Shown: positions 45,333 to 55,544, counted from the first letter of the stretch. The stretch is DNA of 64,000 nt from Streptomyces sp. NRRL WC-3605 (GCF_001509795.1 NZ_LLZN01000055.1:30478-94477); one strand, 5' to 3'. The notes: generated from the sequence alone by a model not told the origin. Numbers and translations are program-made.

Positions 45333-46007
45333 TTACTGGGCCCGCTGGTGGTACGACCGCCGGGTGTGCTCGGTGTGTTCCCGCATCAGCCGGGTCGCGC
45401 GGGCCTCGTCCCGGTCGGTGATGGCGGCGATCAGCCCACGGTGCTCGATCCACGACTGGTGGCCGCGCTGCCGGGCGATCGGCGTGTAGTACCAGCGGAC
45501 ACGGCGGTCGACCTGGGCGGCGAGTTCGGCGAGGACGGTGTTCCCGGCCAGCTCCATGACCTTCGTGTGGAAGCGGGCGTTGAGCGCCACGGCGGTGTCC
45601 ACCTCGTCGGCGGCGACGGCCTGCTCGCCCTGGGCGCACAGCTCCTCCAGGGCGGCGATGCCGGCGCTGTCCGCGTGGGCGGCGGCGAGCCGGGCCGCCT
45701 CGGCCTCCAGGAGCGTACGGACGGTGAGGAGCTGGTCGGCCTCCTCCTCGGTCGGCTCGTGCACGAACGCGCCCTGCGCGGGCCGCAGATCGACCCACCC
45801 CTCGGTGTTCAGCCGCTGGAGCGCCTCGCGCACCGGCTGCCGTGACACGCCGAGGTGGCCGGCCAGTTCGCTCTCGACCAGGTGCTGGCCGGGCTGGAGG
45901 GCGCGGGTCGTGATGAGTTCGAGCAGCGCCTCGTAGACGCGGTCGCGCAGCGGGCCGGGCCGTTCGAGCTTGGGCACCGCACCCTGCGGCAGTCCTGTCA
46001 ACAACAT
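45333..46007 (-). CDS. GntR-family regulator, FCD (FadR-like) subgroup
   Basis: This 224-residue protein starts at the ATG at 46007 with AGGAGG about 7 bp upstream. The N-terminal winged helix has LGVSRQPVREALQRL at 52-66. The all-helical FCD domain (about 90-215) has the usual metal/ligand residues in LNARFHTKVMELAGN and HRGLIAAITDRD. FCD proteins typically respond to organic acids such as oxalate, glycolate, lactate or gluconate. ACTGTAGAC upstream of its own gene recurs upstream of the fdh operon, and ACTGTATG recurs at oxc/sucCD. It is therefore the best candidate for the regulator of the oxalate/formate genes. Confidence 0.87.
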   Translation of the reverse strand: MLLTGLPQGAVPKLERPGPLRDRVYEALLELITTRALQPGQHLVESELAGHLGVSRQPVREALQRLNTEGWVDLRPAQGAFVHEPTEEEADQLLTVRTLLEAEAARLAAAHADSAGIAALEELCAQGEQAVAADEVDTAVALNARFHTKVMELAGNTVLAELAAQVDRRVRWYYTPIARQRGHQSWIEHRGLIAAITDRDEARATRLMREHTEHTRRSYHQRAQ

Positions 46008-46080
46008 CGGTTCCCCTCCTGGGTGCACACCGGGCGACTGCGCCCCCGTGGCCGGCCGTCACCGCGAGCCCGTATGGATT

Positions 46081-46101
46081 GTCTTTCGTCTACAGTCTAC
46101 G
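46081..46101. promoter_or_regulatory. Candidate GntR autoregulatory site
   Basis: The minus strand reads GTAGACTGTAGACGAAAGACA, containing ACTGTAGACGA, which matches ACTGTAGACAA upstream of the fdh operon in 10 of 11 positions. It lies about 80 bp before the gntR start, in the only AT-richer stretch of the gap. Confidence 0.55.
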
Positions 46102-46142
46102 GCGCACCGGGCGGGAGAACCGGGGAGTGGGCCACATCCCGC

Positions 46143-46206
46143 CACCGAGGGGACCCCTGACCGCCGCCGAGGGATCCCGGACCGCCGCCGAGGGGACGCC
46201 GGACCG
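46143..46206. repeat. Three imperfect 22-bp tandem repeats 3' of the fabH homologue
   Basis: Consecutive units with core CCGAGGGGAYSCCKGACCG occur at 46143, 46165 and 46186. They lie between the fabH-like stop and the gntR promoter. No function is evident. Confidence 0.65.
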
Positions 46207-46212
46207 ACGCCG

Positions 46213-47151
46213 TCACGGGCAGCGGACGACCTGTCCCGCGTACGACAGGTTGCCGCCGAAGCCGAAGAGCAGCACCGGGTCGCCGCTGGAGATCCGGCCT
46301 TGCTCCACCAGCTTGGAGAACGCGAGGGGGATGCTCGCCGCCGAGGTGTTGCCGGACTCGGTGACATCGCGCGCGACGACCGCGTCGACGGCGCCCAGCT
46401 TCTGGGCGAGGGGTTCGATGATGCGCAGGTTGGCCTGATGCAGGACGACACCGGCGAGGTCCTGCGGGGCGTACCCCGCGCGTTCGCAGGCGGCGCGCGC
46501 GATGGCCGGCAGCCGGGTCGTCGCCCACCGGTAGACGCTCTGCCCCTCCTGCGCGAAGCGGGCGGGCTGCCCCTCGATGCGCACGGCGTGGCCCATCTCG
46601 GGCACCGAGCCCCACAGCACCGGGCCGATCCCCGGCTCGGCGGACGCCTCCACGACGGCGGCGCCCGCCCCGTCCCCGACCAGGACACAGGTCGTCCGGT
46701 CGGTCCAGTCGGTGACGTCGGACATCTTGTCGGCGCCGATGACCAGGGCGCGCGTGGAGGAGCCCGCGCGCACCGCGTGGTCGGCCGTGGCCAGCGCGTG
46801 GGTGAAGCCGGCGCAGACGACGTTGATGTCCATGGCGGCCGGTGAGGGGATGCCGAGCCGGGCCGCCACCCGCGCGGCCATGTTCGGCGACCGGTCGATG
46901 GCGGTGGAGGTCGCGACCAGGACGAGGTCGATGTCCTCCGGCGCGAGGCCGGCCGACGCGAGCGCCTTCGCGGCGGCGTGCGCGGCGAGTTCGTCGACCG
47001 GCTCGTCGGGCCCGGCGATGTGGCGCGTGCGGATGCCGACCCGGGACGTGATCCACTCGTCACTGGTGTCGACCATGCCCGCCAGGTCCTCGTTGGTGAG
47101 GACCCGGGCGGGCTGGTAGTGGCCGACGGCGGCGATGCGCGAGCCGTTCAT
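46213..47151 (-). CDS. Beta-ketoacyl-ACP synthase III (FabH) homologue
   Basis: This 312-residue thiolase-fold enzyme has an intact Cys-His-Asn triad: Cys113 (INVVCAGFTHAL), His238 (VVLHQANLRI) and Asn268 (TESGNTSAAS), plus the N-terminal GHYQPARVLTNEDL and TSDEWITSRVGIRTRHIA motifs. It condenses a short acyl-CoA with malonyl-ACP or transfers an acyl group. It is not in a fab operon and has no acyl-carrier or acyltransferase neighbour, so it is an accessory copy with an unknown starter. An imperfect palindrome AGTCTGATCAGTGACT (47192-47207) lies upstream. Confidence 0.85.
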   Translation of the reverse strand: MNGSRIAAVGHYQPARVLTNEDLAGMVDTSDEWITSRVGIRTRHIAGPDEPVDELAAHAAAKALASAGLAPEDIDLVLVATSTAIDRSPNMAARVAARLGIPSPAAMDINVVCAGFTHALATADHAVRAGSSTRALVIGADKMSDVTDWTDRTTCVLVGDGAGAAVVEASAEPGIGPVLWGSVPEMGHAVRIEGQPARFAQEGQSVYRWATTRLPAIARAACERAGYAPQDLAGVVLHQANLRIIEPLAQKLGAVDAVVARDVTESGNTSAASIPLAFSKLVEQGRISSGDPVLLFGFGGNLSYAGQVVRCP

Positions 47152-47265
47152 CAGTGGTGATCCCCTCGAACCTCGGGTAGCGGGATGCACCAGTCTGATC
47201 AGTGACTCACCGGTACGACGGCACGTGATGCCACAGGAAACGGACGCGGGTGTTGTCGGCTTCTT

Positions 47266-47293
47266 GCAGACTCCCGCGGGTGCGGGAGTCTGC
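47266..47293 (-). terminator. Terminator of the OFA transporter operon
   Basis: A perfect 12-bp stem GCAGACTCCCGC/GCGGGAGTCTGC with a GGGT loop lies 8 bp 3' of the small-subunit stop. Confidence 0.85.
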
Positions 47294-47300
47294 CGGACGG

Positions 47301-47429
47301 CTACCCCGTGAACAGCTGCGTCGCCTTGCGGACGAGTTCGTAGAGCCCGTACGCGAGCGGTGCGCCCACCCACACCCAGGCGAAGGTGATCAGTGCGCGC
47401 CGGGCGGGCGGGCTGTCGTCACTGGACAT
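47301..47429 (-). CDS. MFS transporter small subunit (42-residue single-span membrane protein)
   Basis: A short gene starts at the ATG at 47429, inside the last codons of the OFA transporter gene (11-bp overlap), with AAGGAGG 6 bp upstream. The peptide has a charged N-terminus (MSSDDSPPARR), one hydrophobic span (ALITFAWVWVGAPLAYGLYEL) and a short basic tail. This matches the small proteins that accompany OFA-family carriers in actinobacteria. It is expected to sit in the membrane with the large subunit; its role, such as stabilising or gating, is inferred. A strong terminator follows immediately, confirming that it ends the operon. Confidence 0.8.
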   Translation of the reverse strand: MSSDDSPPARRALITFAWVWVGAPLAYGLYELVRKATQLFTG

Positions 47430-48750
47430 CGCTGGCCTCCTTCTTTGTGGGCTCCTCGGTCCGCGGCGCCGGTTCGTGGTGGCGGGGGTGGACGGGCCGC
47501 ACGAGTTCGTTGGCGACGAACCCGACGGCGAGCAGTCCGATCATGATGAACAGGGACAGGGTGTAGAGGGACGAGCCGTCCTTGCCCGCCTCCTCCTGCC
47601 GGTCGGCGATCCAGTTCACGATGAGGGGCCCGAGGACGCCGGCCGTGGACCAGGCGGTGAGCAGCCGCCCGTGGATCGCGCCGACCTGGTAGGTGCCGAA
47701 CAGGTCCTTGAGATAGGCGGGGACGGTGGCGAAGCCGCCGCCGTAGAAGGAGAGGATGACCAGCGCGCACAGGACGAACAGCGGCTTGGAGGAGTCCCCG
47801 GCGAGTGCGATCAGGGCGTACATCAGGGCGCCGACGCCGAGGTAGACGCGGTAGATGTTCTTCCGCCCGATCAGGTCCGAGGTGGACGACCAGCCGATGC
47901 GGCCCGCCATGTTGGCGGCGGACAGCAGGGCGACGAAGCCGGCCGCGGCCGACACCGACACCGGCGTGGAGGTGTCCGCGAAGAAGTCCGTGATCATCGG
48001 CGCGGCCTTCTCCAGGATGCCGATGCCGGCGGTGACGTTCATGCAGAGCACGATCCACAGGCACCAGAACTGCGGTGTGCGCACGGCACTGCGGGCGGAC
48101 ACCTGCGGTCCGTCGAGGGCGGCGGGACCGTCGCCGGCCGCCTTCACCGGGCGCGGCACGCGCACCAGCAGCACGCCGAGCAGCATGAAGACGGCGTACG
48201 TCAGGCCGTGGACCAGGAACGCCATGGCGATGCCGGAGCTGTCGGTGCCGAAGGACTCCAGCATCTGCGCCGACCACGGGGAGGCGATGAGGGCGCCGCC
48301 GCCGAAGCCCATGATGGCGATGCCGGTCGCCATGCCGGGCCGGTCGGGGAACCACTTGATCAGGGTGGACACCGGCGAGATGTAACCGATGCCGAGGCCG
48401 ATCCCGCCGACGAAGCCGTAGCCGAGGACGATCAGCCAGTACTGCTCGACGGCGGCTCCGAGCGCGGCGAGCAGGAAGCCGGAGGAGAAGCAGACCAGGG
48501 CGACCGTCATCGCCCAGCGCGGCCCGTTGCGCTCCACCAGCGTGCCGCCGAACGCGGCGGACAGGCCGAGCATGACGATGCCGAGCTGGAAGGGCAGCGC
48601 GCTCTGGGTGCCGCTGAGGCCGAGGGCCGACTCCAGTGGGGGTTTGAACACGCTCCAGGCGTAGGCCTGGCCGATGGACAGATGGACCGAGAGTGCGGCG
48701 GGCGGAACCAGCCAGCGGCTCCATCCCGCGGGTGCCATGGGGGGACTCAT
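47419..48750 (-). CDS. OFA-family MFS transporter (oxalate/formate antiporter type), copy 2
   Basis: This 443-residue, 12-span protein has OFA features: HLSIGQAYAWSVFKPPLESALG in span 1, GIGLGIGYISPVSTLIKWFPDRPGMATGIAIMGFGGGALIASP, LSAANMAGRIGWSSTSDLIGRKN and SFYGGGFATVPAYLKDLFGTYQVGAIHGRLLTAWS. It should exchange or import oxalate, formate or related monocarboxylates. TACCGT (48764-48759) ends 8 bp before the ATG and there is only a weak ribosome site, so the message may be leaderless. It is divergent from the formate dehydrogenase operon and shares its control region. Confidence 0.83.
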   Translation of the reverse strand: MSPPMAPAGWSRWLVPPAALSVHLSIGQAYAWSVFKPPLESALGLSGTQSALPFQLGIVMLGLSAAFGGTLVERNGPRWAMTVALVCFSSGFLLAALGAAVEQYWLIVLGYGFVGGIGLGIGYISPVSTLIKWFPDRPGMATGIAIMGFGGGALIASPWSAQMLESFGTDSSGIAMAFLVHGLTYAVFMLLGVLLVRVPRPVKAAGDGPAALDGPQVSARSAVRTPQFWCLWIVLCMNVTAGIGILEKAAPMITDFFADTSTPVSVSAAAGFVALLSAANMAGRIGWSSTSDLIGRKNIYRVYLGVGALMYALIALAGDSSKPLFVLCALVILSFYGGGFATVPAYLKDLFGTYQVGAIHGRLLTAWSTAGVLGPLIVNWIADRQEEAGKDGSSLYTLSLFIMIGLLAVGFVANELVRPVHPRHHEPAPRTEEPTKKEASDVQ

Positions 48751-48900
48751 GATCCCGCACGGTAGGCAGCGCCGAGGTGGTTGAGAAGTCAACGGGTCGA
48801 TCGTCTGCGGTGAACGGTATGCCGGGCGCGACGAACGGTCGCCGGTCATCCGCGCGTCGGCGTGCGAAGGCGTGCGCGCACTCTTGCTGACCCCCTATCC

Positions 48901-48927
48901 ATACTGTAGACAATATTCAGTCGACGA
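48901..48927. promoter_or_regulatory. Candidate GntR/FCD operator between the OFA transporter and fdh operons
   Basis: ATACTGTAGACAA (48901-48913) is followed by ATTCAGTCGACGA (48915-48927). The first shares ACTGTAGAC with the gntR site, and the second shares CAGTCGACGA with the oxc/sucCD palindrome. The arms ACTG...CAGT are inverted. The site is in the AT-richest part of the 262-bp divergent gap. Confidence 0.6.
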
Positions 48928-49012
48928 GCTTCAGGGCTTCGGCTCGTCCCCTCCCGCTTCTTCAGCACAGCCACCTCCGCGGTACTCCCTCGACCGAACG
49001 GAGCGTTCCGAA

Positions 49013-49984
49013 GTGAAAGTTGCAGTCCTCGGCGCCGGTGCCATCGGCGCCTACGTCGGAGCCGCGCTGCACCGCGCGGGTGCCGACGTGCACCTGATCG
49101 CCCGTGGACCGCACCTCGCGGCCATGAGGCAGCACGGGGTGCGGGTGCTCAGCCCGCGCGGCGACTTCACCGCCCGCGCCCACGCCACCGACGACCCGGC
49201 CGACGTCGGCCCGGTCGACTACGTCTTCCTGGGCCTGAAGGCCAACACGTACGCGGCGTGCGGGCCGCTGATCGAGCCGCTGCTGCACGAGCGCACGGCG
49301 GTCGTGGCCGCCCAGAACGGCATCCCCTGGTGGTACTTCCACCGGCACGGCGGCCCCTGGGACGGGCACCGCCTCGAGAGCGTGGACCCGGCCGGAGCGG
49401 TCAGTGCGGTGCTCGCGCCCGAACGGGCCGTCGGCTGCGTCGTGTACGCCGCCACCGAACTCGAAGGGCCGGGCGTCGTACGGCACTTGGAGGGCACCCG
49501 GTTCTCCGTCGGCGAGCCCGACCGCAGTGTCTCCCGGCGCTGTCTCGCCTTCAGCGAGGCCATGGTCGCCGGCGGCCTGAAGTGCCCGGTCGAACCCGAC
49601 CTGCGCAACGACATCTGGCTCAAGCTGCTCGGCAACATCTCCTTCAACCCGATCAGCGCGCTCGCCCGCGCCACCATGCGGCAGATGTGCCTGCACGGCG
49701 GCACCCGCAAGGTCATCGAGACCATGATGACCGAGACGCTGGCCGTCGCCACGGCCCTGGGCTGCGAGGTCGGCGTCTCCATCGAACGCCGTCTCGCGGG
49801 CGCCGAGAAGGTCGGCGACCACCGCACCTCCACGCTCCAGGACCTGGAGCGCGGCAAACCGCTCGAACTCGACGTGCTCCTCGCGGCCGTCGTCGAACTG
49901 GCGGAGATCACCGGCGTCCAGGTGCCCACCCTGCGCACCGTGCACGCCATCTCGGACCTGCTCGCGCTGAGGAGCGCCGCATGA
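49013..49984 (+). CDS. panE: 2-dehydropantoate 2-reductase family protein (ApbA/PanE)
   Basis: This 323-residue protein has an N-terminal NADPH-binding GAGAIGAYVGAALHRAGADV (about 7-26), LGLKANTY, AQNGIPWWYFHRHGG and the C-terminal domain segment DIWLKLLGNISFNPISALARATM with the expected catalytic Lys and Asn. It reduces ketopantoate to pantoate, a step toward CoA, or acts on a related 2-keto acid. The GTG at 49013 is preceded by ACGGAG. The stop overlaps the next gene by 4 bp (ATGA), so it is co-translated with formate dehydrogenase. This unusual company hints at CoA supply or at a role on an oxalate/glyoxylate-related compound. Confidence 0.82.
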   Translation: MKVAVLGAGAIGAYVGAALHRAGADVHLIARGPHLAAMRQHGVRVLSPRGDFTARAHATDDPADVGPVDYVFLGLKANTYAACGPLIEPLLHERTAVVAAQNGIPWWYFHRHGGPWDGHRLESVDPAGAVSAVLAPERAVGCVVYAATELEGPGVVRHLEGTRFSVGEPDRSVSRRCLAFSEAMVAGGLKCPVEPDLRNDIWLKLLGNISFNPISALARATMRQMCLHGGTRKVIETMMTETLAVATALGCEVGVSIERRLAGAEKVGDHRTSTLQDLERGKPLELDVLLAAVVELAEITGVQVPTLRTVHAISDLLALRSAA

Positions 49985-51915
49985 ACGAACGCCGTAAGAA
50001 GGACCGTGGCCGCAGGAATTACACCCGGCTGACCCACCCCCTGGTGCGCGACTCCCGGGACGAGCCGTTCCGGCGGGCGACCTGGGACGAGGCCCTCGAC
50101 CGGGCGGCCCGGGGCATCGAGCGCAACCGTGGCGCGTTCGGCATGTTCTCCTGCGCCCGCGCCACGAACGAGATGAACTACGTGGCGCAGAAGTTCGCCC
50201 GCGTCGTGATGGGCACCAACAACGTCGACTCCTGCAACCGCACCTGCCACGCCCCCAGCGTGGCGGGCCTGTCGGCGGCCTTCGGGTCGGGCGGCGGCAC
50301 CTCCTCCTACGAGGAGATCGAGCACACCGACGTCATCGTGATGTGGGGCTCCAACGCCCGCTTCGCGCACCCGATCTTCTTCCAGCACGTGCTGAAGGGC
50401 ATCCGCAACGGTGCCCGGATGTACGCGCTCGACCCGCGCCGCACCTCCACCGCCGAATGGGCGGAGAGCTGGCTCGGACTGAACGTCGGCACCGACATCC
50501 CGATGGCCCACGCGATCGGCCGCGAGATCATCCACGCGGGCCTCGCCAACAAGGCGTTCATCGCCCGGGCGACGACCGGCTTCGAGGAGTACAAGGCGCT
50601 CGTCGAACCGTGGACGCTGTCCCTCGCCGAGAAGGTGACGGGCGTACCGGCCGCGGCCATCCGGCAGGTCGCGCACGCCTACGCCCGCGCCGAACGCGCC
50701 CAGCTGTGCTGGACCCTCGGCATCACCGAGCACCACAACGGCACCGACAACGTCCGCGCCCTGATCAACCTGTCCCTGCTGACCGGCCACGTCGGCCGCT
50801 ACGGCAGCGGGCTCCAGCCGCTGCGCGGGCAGAACAACGTGCAGGGCGGCGGCGACATGGGCGCCATCCCCAACCGGCTCCCCGGCTTCCAGGACCTCCT
50901 CGACCCGGGCACCCGCGCGAAGTTCGAGTCCGCCTGGGACACCGTGATCCAGCCCCACTACGGCCTGAACCTCACCGAGATGTTCGAGGCGATGGAGGAC
51001 GGTGACCTGCGGGCCGTCTACTGCGTCGGCGAGAACCCAGCCCAGTCCGAGGCCGACAGCGAGCAGGCCGTACGGCGGCTGAAGCAGCTGGACTTCCTCG
51101 TCGTGCAGGACATCTTCCTGACGAGGACGGCCGAGCTCGCGGACGTCGTCCTCCCCGCCACCGCCGGGTGGGCCGAGACCGAGGGCACCACCACCAACAG
51201 CGAGCGGCGGGTACAGCGGGTGCGCCGGGCCCTCATCCCGCCCGGTGAGGCGCGCGAGGACATCGACATCATCTGCGACCTCGCCGGCCGGCTCGGCCAC
51301 GACTGGAAGTACGCCGACGCCGAGGCCGTGTGGAACGAGCTGCGCTCGGTGTCGCCGGACCACCACGGGATGACGTACCGGCGGCTGGAGGAGCACCAGG
51401 GCATCCAGTGGCCCTGCCCCAGCACCGACGGGCTCGAACCGGCTTATCTGCACGGCCGGTTGTGGGAGGACGACCCGGCGAGGCGCGGCACGCCGGCGCC
51501 GTTCGGCATCGTCCAGCACGATCCGCCGGTCGACCTGACCGACGAGCGGTACCCGATCCGGCTGACCACCGGACGCCGGCTCGACTCCTACAACACCGGG
51601 GTGCAGAGCGGCAGTTTCGCCTCCCCGCTGCGGCGCGGCGAGTTCGTGGAGATCAGCCCGGAGGACGCCGAGCGGTACGGGGTCGTGGTCGGCGAGAAGG
51701 TCCAGGTGACCTCGCGGCGCGGCAGCGTCGTCGCGCCGGTGTGGGTGGACACCGCGCTGCGGCCCGGCCTGGCCTTCATGACCATGCACTTCCCCGACGA
51801 GGTGGACACCAACCAGCTGACGATCGAGGCGAACTGCCCGATCGCGGGGACGGCGGAGTTCAAGGCGTCGGCGATCCGGATCGACAAGCTCCCCGTCGCG
51901 ACCATCGTGAGGTGA
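49981..51915 (+). CDS. Formate dehydrogenase, molybdopterin catalytic fragment lacking its Fe-S N-terminus
   Basis: This 644-residue molybdopterin oxidoreductase starts at RLTHPLVRD...RRATWDEAL, the point where an intact FdhA has already passed its Fe4S4 domain. The catalytic pair Cys89-His90 lies in SCNRTCHAPSVAGL, typical of formate dehydrogenases, with Cys instead of selenocysteine. GQNNVQGGGDMGAIPN, ENPAQSEAD and the C-terminal molydop_binding domain (RLTTGRRLDSYNTG, RRGSVVAPV) follow. The missing CxxCxxxC segment is encoded at the end of the protein at 53749-54609. The two halves should assemble with the diaphorase to oxidise formate with NAD. Confidence 0.88.
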   Translation: MNERRKKDRGRRNYTRLTHPLVRDSRDEPFRRATWDEALDRAARGIERNRGAFGMFSCARATNEMNYVAQKFARVVMGTNNVDSCNRTCHAPSVAGLSAAFGSGGGTSSYEEIEHTDVIVMWGSNARFAHPIFFQHVLKGIRNGARMYALDPRRTSTAEWAESWLGLNVGTDIPMAHAIGREIIHAGLANKAFIARATTGFEEYKALVEPWTLSLAEKVTGVPAAAIRQVAHAYARAERAQLCWTLGITEHHNGTDNVRALINLSLLTGHVGRYGSGLQPLRGQNNVQGGGDMGAIPNRLPGFQDLLDPGTRAKFESAWDTVIQPHYGLNLTEMFEAMEDGDLRAVYCVGENPAQSEADSEQAVRRLKQLDFLVVQDIFLTRTAELADVVLPATAGWAETEGTTTNSERRVQRVRRALIPPGEAREDIDIICDLAGRLGHDWKYADAEAVWNELRSVSPDHHGMTYRRLEEHQGIQWPCPSTDGLEPAYLHGRLWEDDPARRGTPAPFGIVQHDPPVDLTDERYPIRLTTGRRLDSYNTGVQSGSFASPLRRGEFVEISPEDAERYGVVVGEKVQVTSRRGSVVAPVWVDTALRPGLAFMTMHFPDEVDTNQLTIEANCPIAGTAEFKASAIRIDKLPVATIVR

Positions 51916-51919
51916 CGCA

Positions 51920-53748
<1,829 letters not shown>

Positions 53749-53752
<4 letters not shown>

Positions 53753-54609
53753 CCGCGATACCGCTGGGAGTGCCGCGCCGGCTGGTGGAGTTCACCCTCG
53801 ACGGGCAGGAGGCCCGGGTGCCTGAGGGCTCCACGATCCTCGACGCCTGCCGGGCCGCCGGGAAGGACATCCCGACCCTGTGCGAGGGCGACACACTGCG
53901 GCCCAAGAACGCCTGCCGGGTGTGCGTCGTCGAGGTCGAGGGGTCCAGGACGCTGGTGCCCGCCTGCTCCCGCAGGGCCGAGGCGGGCATGGAGGTCAGC
54001 ACCGGCACCGAACGCGCGCGACACAGCCGCAAGATCGTCCTGGAGCTGCTGGCCTCGTCCGTCGACCTGTCGACGACGCCGCGGGTCGCCGGATGGCTCA
54101 AGGAGTACGAGGCGAAACCGGACCGCTTCGGCCCGGACGCCGCCCGGCTGAACGAGGAGCCGAAGGTCGACAACGAGCTCTACGTCCGCGACTACGACAA
54201 GTGCATCCTCTGCTACAAGTGCGTGGACGCCTGCGGCGACCAGTGGCAGAACACCTTCGCGATCTCCGTCGCCGGACGCGGCTTCGGCGCGCGGATCGCC
54301 GTCGAGCACGACGCCCCGCTCACCGACTCGGCGTGCGTGTACTGCGGCAACTGCATCGAGGTGTGCCCGACCGGAGCCCTGTCGTTCAAGTCGGAGTTCG
54401 ACATGCGTGCGGCGGGTACCTGGGACGAGTCGGCTCAGACCGAGACGACCACCGTGTGCGCGTACTGCGGTGTGGGCTGCAACCTCACGCTCCATGTGCA
54501 GGACAATGAGATCGTGAAGGTCACCTCGCCGCACGACAACCCGGTGACCCACGGCAACCTGTGCATCAAGGGCCGCTTCGGCTACCAGCACGTCCAGAAC
54601 CGGGACTGA
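53749..54609 (+). CDS. Detached Fe-S N-terminal half of the formate dehydrogenase large subunit
   Basis: This 286-residue protein carries a [2Fe-2S] ferredoxin domain (Cys45, 56, 59, 73), two [4Fe-4S] clusters (Cys152/155/158/162 and Cys196/199/202/206) and a C-terminal molybdopterin-oxidoreductase Fe4S4 segment (Cys237/240/244/272, CAYCGVGCNLTLH...HGNLCIKGRFG). It ends at HVQNRD, exactly where the catalytic fragment encoded at 49981 begins. The NuoG-type His-Cys cluster motif that usually follows the ferredoxin domain is not recognisable around residues 90-110. It must act as a separate subunit feeding electrons from the Mo site to the diaphorase. Confidence 0.87.
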
Positions 54610-54625
54610 CGGGACTGATCGAGAC

Positions 54626-55474
54626 ATGGGACGAGTCACGGAACGACGCAAGGTGATCCGGATCAGGGACGGAGCGGTCTCCACCCGGCCGGACACCCTC
54701 GTCGCGGAGGAGCCCCTGGAGATCCGGCTGAACGGCAAGCCGCTCGCCATCACCATGCGCACCCCGGGCGACGACTTCGCGCTGGCCGCCGGCTTCCTGG
54801 TGAGCGAGGGCGTCCTCGCCGAGCAGACGGACCTGCGGAACATCGTGTACTGCGCGGGCGCGACCGCCGACGGGTCCAACACGTACAACGTGGTGGACGT
54901 GCAGACCGCGCCCGGCGTGACCGTCCCCGACATCACCCTCGAACGGAACGTGTACACCACCTCGTCCTGCGGGCTGTGCGGCAAGGCGAGCCTGGACGCG
55001 GTCCGTACGACGGCCCGCTGGCCCATCGCCGACACTCCCCCGGTCCGCGTCGACCCCGATCTGCTCGCGGGCCTCCCCGACCGGCTCCGCGCGGCCCAGC
55101 GGGTCTTCGACCGGACCGGGGGCCTGCACGCTGCCGCCCTGTTCTCCGAGGAGGGCGAACTGCTCGACGTCCGGGAGGACGTGGGCCGGCACAACGCGGT
55201 CGACAAACTCGTCGGCCGGGCCCTGCAGAACGGAGACCTGCCGCTGTCCCGGGCGATCCTGCTGGTGTCCGGGCGGGCCAGCTTCGAGCTGGCGCAGAAG
55301 GCCGTGATGGCGGGCATCCCCGTCCTCGCGGCGGTCTCCGCGCCGTCGTCCCTCGCGGTCGACCTGGCCGCGGAGACCGGGCTGACCCTGGTGGGCTTCC
55401 TGCGGGGCAGCTCGATGAACGTGTACGCGGGGGACCACCGGCTCGCCCTGCGGACCGCGGCCGCCCGAGGCTGA
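54626..55474 (+). CDS. fdhD: FdhD, sulfur carrier for formate dehydrogenase maturation
   Basis: This 282-residue FdhD/NarQ-family protein transfers sulfur from a cysteine desulfurase to the molybdenum cofactor so that formate dehydrogenase becomes active. It has the conserved LAVEEPLEIRLNG-like start (VAEEPLEIRLNGKPLAITMRTPGDD), the redox CxxC pair Cys115/Cys118 in TSSCGLCGKAS, GGLHAAALF, REDVGRHNAVDK and the C-terminal GFLRGSSMNVY. It is the last gene of the operon, 16 bp after the Fe-S subunit. Its presence confirms that the preceding molybdoenzyme is a true formate dehydrogenase. Confidence 0.95.
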   Translation: MGRVTERRKVIRIRDGAVSTRPDTLVAEEPLEIRLNGKPLAITMRTPGDDFALAAGFLVSEGVLAEQTDLRNIVYCAGATADGSNTYNVVDVQTAPGVTVPDITLERNVYTTSSCGLCGKASLDAVRTTARWPIADTPPVRVDPDLLAGLPDRLRAAQRVFDRTGGLHAAALFSEEGELLDVREDVGRHNAVDKLVGRALQNGDLPLSRAILLVSGRASFELAQKAVMAGIPVLAAVSAPSSLAVDLAAETGLTLVGFLRGSSMNVYAGDHRLALRTAAARG

Positions 55475-55496
55475 CCGGCCCCCGCGACACGGCGGC

Positions 55497-55544
55497 GGGG
55501 CCCCGGCCGGCGGGGAGCGCCCCCTGCGCCGTCCCCGGGGCCCC
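55497..55544 (+). terminator. Probable terminator of the fdh operon
   Basis: GGGGCCCCGG (55497-55506) and CCGGGGCCCC (about 55535-55544) can pair around an inner GC-rich region with further partial pairing. It begins 22 bp after the fdhD stop. The long loop makes it less certain than the others. Confidence 0.5.

Noticed and set aside
48911..49012. Molybdenum-cofactor riboswitch upstream of the fdh operon
   Set aside because: The leader is only about 100 nt and shows a small CGAGC/GCTCG hairpin but not the expected multi-helix architecture.
50245..50250. Selenocysteine at the formate dehydrogenase active site
   Set aside because: The active-site codon for residue 89 is TGC (Cys); there is no in-frame TGA and no SECIS-like need.
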